Source of the DNA: Pseudomonadota bacterium | GTDB lineage: Bacteria > Cyanobacteriota > Vampirovibrionia > Obscuribacterales > Obscuribacteraceae | NCBI GenBank assembly: GCA_021324135.1 | Contig: JAJPJO010000349.1 | Coordinates: forward strand, 1 to 57,865 | DNA length: 57,865 nucleotides | Direction: 5' to 3' | Part shown: piece after piece, positions 7,600 through 16,280 of the stretch | How positions within the stretch are numbered: the first letter of the stretch is position 1 | Layout of the letters: every line of letters begins with the position of its first letter | The notes under the pieces: model-generated | Told to the model about the DNA's origin: nothing | What the model saw: the letters and a program-made list of their open reading frames with translations, nothing else | Database searches by the model: none | Position numbers and translations under genes: made by a program

Positions 7600-8927
7600 C
7601 GGCATAGCTCCTTGCGAATCAGAGCAATGATCTTTCCGGGCAGATTCAGAGGATAGCCGTAGATTTTGATTACGCTCCTCGTTTCTCCCGGCAGAGGATT
7701 GGCTGCCACTACATCTGGTGCAATCCATTGTAGACCGAGCAGGTCAAAGAAGCGATGCTCGAGATCTGACCGGTTCGCCGTCGTCTTCGCCTTTGCATCC
7801 GCCCCGTCCGTTCCACTGCCTTCTGCTTTTTCGTATTGATAGAGCGGCAGAATACTGTGGAAAACAAATCCCTCGCGGCGCAGAAACTCAGCGAGCGGAA
7901 CACAGGAAGCGTGGTTTGCTTTGAGCGTCGCTCTGATAAAGCGCTTCCCTGGCGAATTCTTTACCTTGTCGATTTCTTTCTTGACCGCTTGCTCGTTCTT
8001 ATCTATGTCGAAACCATAGCCGAAATCGATGTAAGTGTGTGCATAATCTGGCTTGAAGTCTACTTCGAAATGGGCCGGGCGCACAGGTCCGTAAGCGGCC
8101 GAGGAGAGCACATCCTTTGCTCCCGTTCCGTCGAAAACTTCATAAGTCAGTTGGTCGGCGTATTGCGCCAGGATCTCCCGGGCGAGTTCCAGATAATCCC
8201 TGGGAACATAAATGGACCTTGTTTGCACCAGCTCCGCAGCAAGCGCGCGCTCAGAGTTGCTCGACTCGTCAGGCAGCTCCTGGGAAATGTTTTGTTTAGA
8301 CTGCTTATGCGCATGCTGCTTGAGCAGCCCTGCCAGCCGGCCATGCAGTTGGCCTGCCCATAGCACGGATTCCGGGCGGTCGGGGAAGAAGACATGCGGA
8401 TAATGGCTGTAGCCGAATCCGAGGAAGCGGTCGTAGCCGCCCTTGATGTGCGCCGTTTGCGAGGCCAGGTTGTGAGTCACGAGTTCGGTGACGTTCGATA
8501 TGAAAAAGCAGTCGTCGACAATCCGGCGTGCCCCTTCGACCAGCAAGCTGCCGATGCCCAGCCCCCGATAAGTCTTATCTACCGCCATGCAATTATTTTC
8601 GCAAGCGAGCTCGTGAAGCGAATCTGCGATGATGCCACCGCATACGATACCATCAAGCTCGGCGATGAATAATCTTCTATATGGACTGGCCACTGTTTCC
8701 ATCACGCCATCGGCTGAAAATAGCGAGGGATCGGGATAAGGCTCGTGGCCGGGCGCATCGATTCCGTTCTTGCCGAGTGCGGCCTCAAACATTTTAGCGA
8801 TGGCTTCCGCCTTTTGCCTCGATACGTCCGTGACTTCACTGACGACAAGACGCGAAGTCACATCGGCGCGCTTCAGCCCGTGCCTCGACTGGCCTCTCGT
8901 GTTCTTTTCTATCGTTGCATTGCTCAT
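7596..8927 (-). CDS. GNAT-family acyltransferase with large C-terminal extension
   Basis: A 443-residue protein. Residues about 30-190 form a GNAT domain with the acetyl-CoA motif YRGLGIGSLLVEGARR, preceded by NNCMAVDKT. The remaining 250 residues are not a second recognisable GNAT, although PGKRFIRATLKANHASCVPLAEFLRREGF resembles part of one. GNAT enzymes transfer an acyl group from acyl-CoA to an amine; in siderophore pathways they acylate a diamine or hydroxylamine. Here the acceptor could be the amine released by the PLP decarboxylase of the same operon (inference). AGAGGG lies 7 bases before the ATG at 8927. It follows the flavoenzyme by 82 bases and overlaps the next gene by four. Confidence 0.82.
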   Translation of the reverse strand: MSNATIEKNTRGQSRHGLKRADVTSRLVVSEVTDVSRQKAEAIAKMFEAALGKNGIDAPGHEPYPDPSLFSADGVMETVASPYRRLFIAELDGIVCGGIIADSLHELACENNCMAVDKTYRGLGIGSLLVEGARRIVDDCFFISNVTELVTHNLASQTAHIKGGYDRFLGFGYSHYPHVFFPDRPESVLWAGQLHGRLAGLLKQHAHKQSKQNISQELPDESSNSERALAAELVQTRSIYVPRDYLELAREILAQYADQLTYEVFDGTGAKDVLSSAAYGPVRPAHFEVDFKPDYAHTYIDFGYGFDIDKNEQAVKKEIDKVKNSPGKRFIRATLKANHASCVPLAEFLRREGFVFHSILPLYQYEKAEGSGTDGADAKAKTTANRSDLEHRFFDLLGLQWIAPDVVAANPLPGETRSVIKIYGYPLNLPGKIIALIRKELCR

Positions 8928-9009
8928 CCTTCAACCCTCTTTATCACTCCCTTCATCGCTTTGACTTGCCGGCCCCTGTACTGCTCTTGCCGGTCATCCT
9001 TGTAGGGCC

Positions 9010-10575
9010 TCACCTTTGTAGTGCTTCCAGCGAGGCGCGCCTGGCGAATTCCTTTGCCGCCTTAGCGCAGTTGTATCCTGCAACGCCGCTGACCGCACCG
9101 CCGGCGAAGGCACCAGAGCCGCATATAAACAGGTTCTCAATCGGAGTTCCATAGCCTCTACAGCCTGGCAGAACTCGTTTTTCAAACACAAAATCAGAGG
9201 TCATCGGCAAATGCCAGCACAGCGAAGTGGCAACGCCAAATCGCTCTTGAATGTCAGTCGGAGAGACTATGTACACGTCCTCCACGGCATCTTCGATGTC
9301 GGGGGCGTGGACCTTGAGGCTGGCCATGACCGCCTGGCGAATCTTTGATTTCGACTGCTCCGTCCAGGCAGAGCCCTGATCGGTTATGGGCAGGCAGTGG
9401 ATGTCGATGTTCAAATGGTGCTCTCCGGGCGGCGCCACCGTCGTGTCGGTCACGGTGGGAATAGCCATGGTCATCATGAGACTTCTGGGCATCTCTAATC
9501 TTTCGACGCGCTTGGCGTCGGCTATGATGTCATCTATTGATGGGGTGATGATGATGATGCCGGCATAATTGTGGCCGAGCGCTTCCAGCTGCGTGAATTT
9601 TGGCAGACGCTTCAACAATATGTGGGCTTTGCCAGCCGATGCCGTCGATGGGATATTCTTGAAAGACGAGCCCCAATTCTTCGGCAAGGCGCGCTCGTCC
9701 AGCAATCTCGTGAAGGTGGTCACAGGGTCTGCGTTTGAAACGACGATATCAAACGGCTCGAAGCTTCCATCTTCGAGTTCGATGCCGGTAGCCTGCTTGT
9801 TGGCTGTGCCCTGGTTTTCCACGCGAATGGCAGCCACTCTGGCATTAGTTCTTATCTTCACACCTCTGGCGAGGGCGGAGCGCTCGAGCGATTCGGAAAC
9901 GGCTCCCATTCCACCCTTAACCAGTCCCCATCCGCCCTGGACGCCGCAAGCCTGTGCTTGACCGTAATGCATGCAACTATATACGGTGCCTTTGTCGCAA
10001 GCAAAACCCGGTGCGCAGGCAGCTGCAGCCGCCTTCAAATATCTGTTCTTGAAATAAAGATCGGTGAGCTCGAGCAGGCTGCCGTCGAAAACATAGTCGG
10101 CAAAATTATGAAGACCATCGGCACGAAGAATGTCGATCAGCTCTTGCTGCGTCGAATCCGGTTGATGGTAGAGCGGGCTCATTAGTTGCGCGGCTTTTGC
10201 CATATCGGACCAGAAGCGCTTCCATCCCTCTAAATCAGCGGCAGTCAGATCGGGGACCGAAATTTTCGTCCTGGACGAATCGCGGGGAGCGAAGGTGAAT
10301 CCACCATCAGGCAGCAGCAAGACGGCGATCGGATCAGTCAGGTACGCCTCCAGCCCGAAGTCCTCCAGCTCGAGGTCCTCTATTATCTGCCGGCGCAGCA
10401 TTCCGAAATAAGTAGCAACCGTTGATATGATGTGGCCTGGAAAAATCTCTTCGTTAACACAAAGTCCGCCGACCCGATGGCGCGCTTCGAAAACCGTCAC
10501 GTCGAAGTGGTCTTTGGCAAGATAACCTGCCAAAACCAGTCCGTTATGACCACCACCGACGATGCCAACCTTCAT
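9010..10575 (-). CDS. FAD-dependent oxidoreductase, phytoene dehydrogenase/PYROXD2-like
   Basis: A 521-residue flavoenzyme. Residues 3-40 are the FAD dinucleotide fold: VGIVGGGHNGLVLAGYLA followed by an acidic strand (VTVFEARHRVGGL). The C-terminus has the matching FAD-binding piece (PIENLFICGSGAFAGGAVSG). The size fits the phytoene desaturase/PYROXD2 superfamily, whose members desaturate or oxidise lipid-like or amino-acid-derived substrates. No carotenoid genes are nearby, so carotenoid metabolism is unlikely. In this operon it probably oxidises a pathway intermediate. Its start codon directly abuts the stop of the desulfurase-like gene (TAGATG), which suggests coupled translation. Confidence 0.88.
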   Translation of the reverse strand: MKVGIVGGGHNGLVLAGYLAKDHFDVTVFEARHRVGGLCVNEEIFPGHIISTVATYFGMLRRQIIEDLELEDFGLEAYLTDPIAVLLLPDGGFTFAPRDSSRTKISVPDLTAADLEGWKRFWSDMAKAAQLMSPLYHQPDSTQQELIDILRADGLHNFADYVFDGSLLELTDLYFKNRYLKAAAAACAPGFACDKGTVYSCMHYGQAQACGVQGGWGLVKGGMGAVSESLERSALARGVKIRTNARVAAIRVENQGTANKQATGIELEDGSFEPFDIVVSNADPVTTFTRLLDERALPKNWGSSFKNIPSTASAGKAHILLKRLPKFTQLEALGHNYAGIIIITPSIDDIIADAKRVERLEMPRSLMMTMAIPTVTDTTVAPPGEHHLNIDIHCLPITDQGSAWTEQSKSKIRQAVMASLKVHAPDIEDAVEDVYIVSPTDIQERFGVATSLCWHLPMTSDFVFEKRVLPGCRGYGTPIENLFICGSGAFAGGAVSGVAGYNCAKAAKEFARRASLEALQR

Positions 10576-11880
10576 CTAGAAGCTGTCCTCCAGCGTCTCT
10601 ACAAGTCGATCAATCTCTTCTTCGCTGTTGTAAACTTGCATGCTGACTCGAACGTACTGGTCTTGTTCGCCCGCTTTGCCGATGCAGTGATCACCGGTGC
10701 GCACTAAAATGTCTTCGCTGTCCAGCATGAAACCAAGGTCCGACACGGAGATGCCTTCGATGCCGAACGAGATGATGCCGTAGCCGCCCTGGCATCCGCA
10801 TCGCCCGGGACCTGGTCCAAAGTCGATGCCAGGCAGGTTCTTCAATGCTTCGTACAGATACAGGGTCAGCGAGGATAGCCTGTTCGCTATCGTTTCAATA
10901 CCGACTGCCTCGATGAACTCAACTGCCGGCTTCATCGATAAGATCGAAGCGATGTTGGGAGTGCCTGCTTCCAACAGTGTCTGCAAGGAAACGGAAGTGG
11001 TCGGCGGTTCTGATACAAAGGCACCCGTACCCCCGACCCTGGTGGCGATCAGTTCAGCCTGGCGCGCCGGATGCACCCACAGCACTCCCACGCCAGTTCC
11101 GGCAAACATCTTGTGTCCGGACAAGGAGACGAAATCGACCGGCAATTGCGACAAATCAATGGCTATATGTCCAGCGCTCTGGCTGGCGTCAAGGGAGATC
11201 AGCACGTTATCTCCGACAATCTCGCGAATGTCGGGCACCTCCATGTCCATGCCGTAAACATGATGGATGTGAGACATGGAGATCAGCCTGGTGCGCTCGC
11301 TGACGCCGTTGCGAATCGTCTTCAAATCGTAGTCGCCGACGTCGTGAATCTCAAAGGGCACAATTTTGATCTGGCGCCCAAAGGAGCTCAGAATGCCCTT
11401 GAGATTGATCCAGGGCAGGACCGCCGATTTGTGATCCTGCATGCAAAGCATGATCTCGTCGCCATCATTCAGATTAGCTAGACCCCAGGAAAGGGCTACT
11501 GTGTTGAGGCTGTCCGTGGCACCGCCGGTGAAGACAATGTCTTGAGCACGAGCGCTCAACAATGAGGCGACTGCCTGGCGGCTGGCCTCGATGGCGCCGG
11601 CAGTTTGAGACGACATCCGGTAGGAGGCGCGCCCGGTGTTCGAGCAAGCTTTTGTGTAGTATTCTTCGATTGTGCGAATCACCGACGCCGGTTTCTGCGT
11701 TGTCGATGCATTGTCGAAGAATACGACATCGGGCTTCTCCGCAAAAATCGGGAAGAGAGTCCGAATCGCTTTTGGGTCGAGCGCGTTTGCCAGCGGCGCC
11801 TGTGGAACTGGGCAGGCTGAAACGCTGGGTGACGCATCAAAACTCAGGCATTCTTGAGCTGCCGGAACAACCATCGTCAT
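10576..11880 (-). CDS. Cysteine desulfurase-like class V PLP enzyme (SufS/CsdA type)
   Basis: A 434-residue class V aminotransferase-fold enzyme. The PLP lysine is K257 in VSLSGHKMFAGTGVGVLW, the pocket aspartate is in SLDASQSAGH, and the persulfide-forming cysteine of SufS-type desulfurases is kept as C399 in RTGDHC. It could therefore release sulfur from cysteine as a persulfide, or act as a Cys/Sec lyase-like enzyme in a dedicated pathway. An extra N-terminal stretch of about 35 residues contains C11 and C23. TAGGAG ends 6 bases before the ATG at 11880, and only one base separates it from the stop of the rhodanese-fusion gene. No Fe-S assembly genes (SufBCD, IscU) are present, so a biosynthetic role is more likely than housekeeping. 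Confidence 0.87.
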   Translation of the reverse strand: MTMVVPAAQECLSFDASPSVSACPVPQAPLANALDPKAIRTLFPIFAEKPDVVFFDNASTTQKPASVIRTIEEYYTKACSNTGRASYRMSSQTAGAIEASRQAVASLLSARAQDIVFTGGATDSLNTVALSWGLANLNDGDEIMLCMQDHKSAVLPWINLKGILSSFGRQIKIVPFEIHDVGDYDLKTIRNGVSERTRLISMSHIHHVYGMDMEVPDIREIVGDNVLISLDASQSAGHIAIDLSQLPVDFVSLSGHKMFAGTGVGVLWVHPARQAELIATRVGGTGAFVSEPPTTSVSLQTLLEAGTPNIASILSMKPAVEFIEAVGIETIANRLSSLTLYLYEALKNLPGIDFGPGPGRCGCQGGYGIISFGIEGISVSDLGFMLDSEDILVRTGDHCIGKAGEQDQYVRVSMQVYNSEEEIDRLVETLEDSF

Positions 11881-11881
11881 A

Positions 11882-13243
11882 TCAGGCTCCTACGCCAGTC
11901 AACTCGCGCGCTTCGCGAGCCTTTTTCTTCGTGACTTTCTCAGTCGGCTTTCCAGCATCGCGCCAGGCGACGAAACCACCAATCAGACTGGCACAGACCA
12001 CGCCTTTGTCGGTGAAGAATGCAGCCAGTCGCTTCGATTGATCGCCAGTCGGGCAGACGAACAGAACACGCTGATTATTCGAGAAAGGAACGCCCGAGTC
12101 GGCGATCTCATCGAGGGCATCGGTGGGAATGTTGATCGAGCCCGGCATGTGCAAAGCTTTGAACGCCAGCGCTCCTCTCATGTCAACGATGACCAGAGGC
12201 TCATTCGATTCGAGCCAACGATGTGCCTCGTCCACGGTGATTTGCGGTGCGCTTTCTTGTCTCTCCGGAGAAACCTTTCTTACTGAATCCTCTTTCTCCG
12301 CCAGCGCGAAGAGCGATGGACGCGCCTTTTGCAAGTAAGAGAGGTACCACTCGACGCGGTCGCAGACGATGAATGCCGCTTTCTTCCTTTCGGTCAGCTG
12401 CGCATCGATGTTGCGCAGGTACTTGAACGCCGCCGCCAGACTGCCGCCACCTGTGGGTCCTGCGAGAATGCCGCACTTGCGAATCATGAGCAACATGGCA
12501 TCAAGCGATTCGTCCGTATCGACGACGACGATCTCGTCATAAAAATCTTTGCGGAACAGACCGACTTCATACATCTCGTCCTGATTGCGAATACCGGGGA
12601 GCAGGTGTCCCTTGGCGGCAATCACGCCAATGTTCTTCATATCGGGGTTCTTTTCCTTTAAAAAGGTGCCGGCACCGCGGGTGGAGCCAGTGGTTCCCAG
12701 TCCGCCGATGAAATAATCGATGGCGCCGACGTCGTTGAAAATCTCCTGACCGGTGGTGTTGTAGTGGGCATGAATGTTTCGTTCGTTTGTGTATTGCGAA
12801 GTGTGGAAATACTTGCCCGGTTCCTTGCTCATTTGTTGCTCGATGAATGTGATCGGATCGTTGGGATCGGTCGGATCTGGGCATTCCGATAAGCCCGGCA
12901 GCTCATCGAGTTGAGCGCCCAGCAGTTGTAAAATCTGTTTCACTTCGCGAACTTTTATGCGGTTTGTAACGATCTTGAAATTGACACCATATATGGAGCA
13001 GATCAGTTGCATTGCTTTCGCCATGTTTCCGCTGGAGGATTCGATGACGGTCTTGCCTTCGCGCGCAATCTGCTCGATATCGTCTTTGAGAACGTTCCAG
13101 CCGCTCTTGTCTTTGACGGAACCGAACGGGTTGAGCAATTCCAACTTTGCATAGAGGTCGATGTTCTTGAGCCCGTGAATTTCAGGGCTGATTTCGAATA
13201 GGGGCGTATCTCCGATTAGCTCGGTGACGTGTCTTACTAGCAT
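11882..13243 (-). CDS. Cysteine synthase-like (SbnA/CysK fold) enzyme fused to a rhodanese domain
   Basis: A 453-residue fusion. Residues 1-320 are a fold-type II PLP enzyme: PLP lysine K44 in NPFGSVKDKSG, substrate loop SSSGNMAKAM, and phosphate-binding glycine loop GGLGTTGSTRGAGT. Residues about 340-445 are a rhodanese domain with the active loop CPTGDQSKR, which keeps the catalytic Cys. CysK-fold enzymes of this type (SbnA, CysM) join a nucleophile to O-acetyl- or O-phosphoserine; the rhodanese domain could deliver or accept persulfide sulfur. The ATG at 13243 has AAGGAG nine bases upstream; a TTG eleven codons earlier is unlikely. A 164-base gap separates it from the decarboxylase. The pairing with an adjacent desulfurase points to sulfur incorporation (inference). 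Confidence 0.88.
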   Translation of the reverse strand: MLVRHVTELIGDTPLFEISPEIHGLKNIDLYAKLELLNPFGSVKDKSGWNVLKDDIEQIAREGKTVIESSSGNMAKAMQLICSIYGVNFKIVTNRIKVREVKQILQLLGAQLDELPGLSECPDPTDPNDPITFIEQQMSKEPGKYFHTSQYTNERNIHAHYNTTGQEIFNDVGAIDYFIGGLGTTGSTRGAGTFLKEKNPDMKNIGVIAAKGHLLPGIRNQDEMYEVGLFRKDFYDEIVVVDTDESLDAMLLMIRKCGILAGPTGGGSLAAAFKYLRNIDAQLTERKKAAFIVCDRVEWYLSYLQKARPSLFALAEKEDSVRKVSPERQESAPQITVDEAHRWLESNEPLVIVDMRGALAFKALHMPGSINIPTDALDEIADSGVPFSNNQRVLFVCPTGDQSKRLAAFFTDKGVVCASLIGGFVAWRDAGKPTEKVTKKKAREARELTGVGA

Positions 13244-13407
13244 TTTGGCTGTCTCCTTGTATGCCTGGGTGTTCAAAGGAAGAACGAAACTAGCGAACTA
13301 AAAGCCGAGGAGGCGAGTGTTCAACGTAGATAGATAAAACGAGGTGCCGAGAAACGATTTCTGAGAAAATCTGTCGTGATGAGTGAGAAACGATAGAGTG
13401 AGCTGAA

Positions 13408-14898
13408 TTAAATGGCTGAGTAAAGCTCGTCGAGCACCCAGTCGAAATCCAGCCCGCGCTGTTTGATGGCCACCTTCCTGGCGATCGGCTCCATCATCGA
13501 ATTGCAGGCGCTGAAGTCCATGAAGTATCCGGAAGTGTTGGCGAAAACAACGATGTCCCCTGGCTCTGGAAGCCGGGGCAGAAACGTCTTGTGTCGATAG
13601 ACCATGTCGCTTTCCAGGCAAAGGTTGCCGGCGAAATATACACCGTGCGCGCCTGGCTCTGCATGTGGTGCCTGGTTTTGATATAAAACGATTGGATCAA
13701 TGAAGATCTCTTGATCAAGGAACGTGACGTCCTGGCGTTTCATATTCAAATTGATCAGCATATCGCCAGTGCTGGATGGTCTCAGGTTGTTGACCGACGC
13801 AACAGTGACGCCGGTCTGGGTCACGAGCGAACGACCGGGTTCGATCCATAACTCGATCATGTTATCGCGCAGAAGCGCTCCGGCTGTCTTGTCCTGCAGG
13901 TTCGGGAACTGATGCGAAAGAATCTCATCGAGAAAATCAGCGCCGCATGTTTCATCATAATAGTTGTAGCTGTTGAAATTGCCGCGCAGTTTGCCGTGCT
14001 CCGCAAACATGCCGAATGAGTTGCCCTGCCAGGTCATCGATGGACCGGTACCGAGCACCGATTCTTTCAGGGCGCTTGTATACTCGTTCCACTCCGTCTC
14101 GCTTTGCAGATAGTTGACTTTGAAGCCGCCGCCGATGCAGAGGACGCGCGGCTCCAGTCCACGAGCGAGTGCCTCCTCGTAAAGCTGGATGCAGTTTTCA
14201 ATCGCCACTGCTCTTTCTGTGATGCTGACCGTGTCGAGATGGAATGCGTAACCGAGGAATTGCAACTCATCTTCAGCTTCCTCGACAATATCGAGCGCCT
14301 CTTGCAATTCACCCAGAGTGATTCCGAATCTGCTTCCTTTGTTGAGGAAACGCGAGTGATCGGCATGGAAACCGGACAGTCTAATCAAGATTTTGGTGGA
14401 CTTGTCCAGTTGCAGGTGCTTGCGCAGCGAAATCACCTGGCGCAATTCCCACAGGCTGTCGATACTGAATGTGATACCGTGCTGCAAACCCAGGGCAAGA
14501 AACTCACTGGTCTTCGGACCGGTGGCTTCAATGCGATCGCCGGTGAAGCCTGAAGCCAGCCCATGACGCAGCTCGTTGAGGCTGGACACGTCCAGGAAAG
14601 CGCGCTCACAGGCAAGCTGGCGAGTGAGGCTGTCGGACATGTTCGTTTTGTGAGCGAAGTAAACTCGACCGCGGAGCCCGTGCTTCTTGAGCACCGTTTG
14701 GAAGGACTCGACATTATCGCGAACCAGCTGGGGAAACAATATGTTCAGAGGGCTACCCAGCGCCTTGATCAATTGGTGGACGGTGGCGGATTGGGTCTTC
14801 AGAAAATGATCGATGCTGGCGTGCAGCCTTGGCGTCAAGAGCAATGATTTTTTGCTGGTCTCGCTTTTGGGAAAAGTCGTATCTAGCGCCTGCGTCAT
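13408..14898 (-). CDS. PLP-dependent decarboxylase, Y4yA family (DAP/ornithine decarboxylase fold)
   Basis: A 496-residue fold-type III enzyme. The PLP lysine is K84 in YFAHKTNM, the counterpart of YAVKAN in diaminopimelate decarboxylase. The glycine loop is LCIGGGFKVNY, and the C-terminal barrel has the IEPGRSLV motif. The layout fits the Y4yA family, named for a gene on the Rhizobium NGR234 symbiotic plasmid; I recall cysK-like and siderophore-type genes near it there but cannot verify that. It probably decarboxylates an amino acid or an amino-acid adduct to an amine. The ATG at 14898 is preceded by GGAG about 7 bases upstream; an extension to 14952 is not supported. It is the first gene of the eight-gene operon, 89 bases downstream of Fur box 2. 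Confidence 0.86.
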   Translation of the reverse strand: MTQALDTTFPKSETSKKSLLLTPRLHASIDHFLKTQSATVHQLIKALGSPLNILFPQLVRDNVESFQTVLKKHGLRGRVYFAHKTNMSDSLTRQLACERAFLDVSSLNELRHGLASGFTGDRIEATGPKTSEFLALGLQHGITFSIDSLWELRQVISLRKHLQLDKSTKILIRLSGFHADHSRFLNKGSRFGITLGELQEALDIVEEAEDELQFLGYAFHLDTVSITERAVAIENCIQLYEEALARGLEPRVLCIGGGFKVNYLQSETEWNEYTSALKESVLGTGPSMTWQGNSFGMFAEHGKLRGNFNSYNYYDETCGADFLDEILSHQFPNLQDKTAGALLRDNMIELWIEPGRSLVTQTGVTVASVNNLRPSSTGDMLINLNMKRQDVTFLDQEIFIDPIVLYQNQAPHAEPGAHGVYFAGNLCLESDMVYRHKTFLPRLPEPGDIVVFANTSGYFMDFSACNSMMEPIARKVAIKQRGLDFDWVLDELYSAI

Positions 14899-15302
14899 TG
14901 TTCTTCTCCGGCGGCTGTGTGGTTGGACTGTTGCTCGCGATCCAACTTGCAAAGTTGTACAGTTGGCAACCGCAAAAGGCTACCATGAAAATGGTAATCG
15001 TTTGCATTTTGCCAACAAGTTTCGCGATTAAACTTTCATCAGAACTTATATCCAGAACCTAAAAGGGCAATATTCACCGTTGTTCGGTTCGGAGTGCTTA
15101 TCCTGGGGATATGGATACGCGGCTGTGCTAGTTATTGTTCTTCACAGAAGTCAGCTGGGCTGAGAGTTTAAAACCGTTTCTCACCTAGTTTGTGGTGTTT
15201 CTATTCAACTCTTTTTCTGGTTCGAAGAAGGCGCTTACTCGCACGAACTCACCTCTAACCTGAACAACAGTCACAAGATGCGTGACTGAGAAAGGACTAA
15301 CC
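14899..15302. other. Divergent intergenic region between cluster operon and membrane-thioredoxin gene
   Basis: The spacer is about 400 bases long. The left part holds Fur box 2. The right part carries only the ribosome-binding site of the 15303 gene (GAAAGGA). No other convincing motif or small gene was seen. Confidence 0.45.
14987..15005. promoter_or_regulatory. Fur box (iron-responsive operator), site 2
   Basis: GAAAATGGTAATCGTTTGC matches the 19-base Fur consensus at 14 positions, including the central TAATC. It lies 89 bases upstream of the decarboxylase start, the only obvious promoter region for the eight-gene operon. A second palindrome, TACCAT GAAA ATGGTA (14981-14996), overlaps it. 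I cannot place a convincing -10/-35 pair. The gene at 15303 diverges from the same spacer but is about 300 bases away. Confidence 0.65.
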
Positions 15303-16202
15303 ATGCACATGCACGACCAACACACCGCCCTGGCGGAGTGGTTCTTCTGGCTGCTCACGAGTGGTTTTATCTTGGGAGTGGCCTATTATTGCTTGCGGCT
15401 GTACAACAACGCCAAGCTCTTGCAAATCAACGGCTTCTGGGAGTGGGACAACGAACTCTGGCACATGATCTGCCTGCTCGGCATGGCGGCGATGGTGTGC
15501 CCCAGACCAGTGTTCGGGCCGGCGGCGCTCTGGCAGTTCGTCTTCGCGATCGGTGCGGCTTGGTATGCCATTCGCGCGCTCACCTGGGGACGCCATCTCC
15601 CGCACAACAAGCAGTGGTACGACTGGTCGCACTGCGGCATGCAGCTGGGTATGTGGTGCATGTTCGCCGGTCTGCTCGACTCCCCCTGGCTCATCGTTCT
15701 GAACGCCGCATTCTGGGTGTGGTTCTCGGGCTATTATGTCTGGGCTACGCACCGGGATTTGGCAGGGAAAAACGGCTGGACACTTGGGCAGGACGTAGCT
15801 CATCTTGCCATGGGACTGGTCATGCTCCTCATGGTGCTCTGGCCGCAGACGTTCATGCCGGCTCATTCAACGCATTCCATGGGATCGGCTATGCAGACCG
15901 GCTCCATGCTGTCCGTGCCATCGAGACCCGATCTTTTGCAGGGCAAGGTCGTGGTCCTCGTCTTCGGCGGATGTGCCAGTTGCTCGCAAGAGCTCGCCAA
16001 CGTTCGTGCACTCGAGAAGGAGTTTCCTGAACTGCGCTTCGAGGTGGTGAACAAGGACGTGCAAGAACAGCTCTGCCGCGAGCTTTGCGTTGCCACCTGC
16101 CCAACCCTGTTCCTGCTGCGCGATGGCATGGTCGTCGAGCAATCGTCAAGCAACTCAACGATCGATGAGCTGCGCGCGAAACTGAGAAAGTTTGCCGAGT
16201 AA
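15303..16202 (+). CDS. DUF5134-like multi-pass membrane protein fused to a thioredoxin-fold domain
   Basis: A 299-residue inner-membrane protein. Residues 1-190 contain about five hydrophobic segments and many His/Met residues (MHMHDQH at the start, later HCGMQLGMWCMF and MPAHSTHSM), resembling DUF5134-type His-rich membrane proteins. Residues 205-299 are a thioredoxin fold: strand VVVLVFGGCASCSQEL with a CxxC-type site (CASC), an extra CRELCVATC region and the cis-proline TCPTLFLL. Met/His-rich membrane parts with a redox domain suggest copper handling or disulfide exchange at the envelope (inference). The ATG at 15303 has GAAAGGA upstream; a GTG 21 bases earlier is a weaker choice. Codon use is strongly G+C-ending, unlike the cluster to its left. 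A 15-bp hairpin follows. Confidence 0.78.
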   Translation: MHMHDQHTALAEWFFWLLTSGFILGVAYYCLRLYNNAKLLQINGFWEWDNELWHMICLLGMAAMVCPRPVFGPAALWQFVFAIGAAWYAIRALTWGRHLPHNKQWYDWSHCGMQLGMWCMFAGLLDSPWLIVLNAAFWVWFSGYYVWATHRDLAGKNGWTLGQDVAHLAMGLVMLLMVLWPQTFMPAHSTHSMGSAMQTGSMLSVPSRPDLLQGKVVVLVFGGCASCSQELANVRALEKEFPELRFEVVNKDVQEQLCRELCVATCPTLFLLRDGMVVEQSSSNSTIDELRAKLRKFAE

Positions 16203-16280
16203 CCACTTTCGACGGTGGTGCGAAGCAAGCGGAAGGCGGGCGTGCGATTATTCTGATTGGCGAACGCCCGCAGTCTTGTT

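Noticed and set aside
14899..14952. Upstream extension of the PLP decarboxylase
   Set aside because: The ATG at 14898 has a GGAG site at correct spacing, while the extension is Arg-rich and unsupported.
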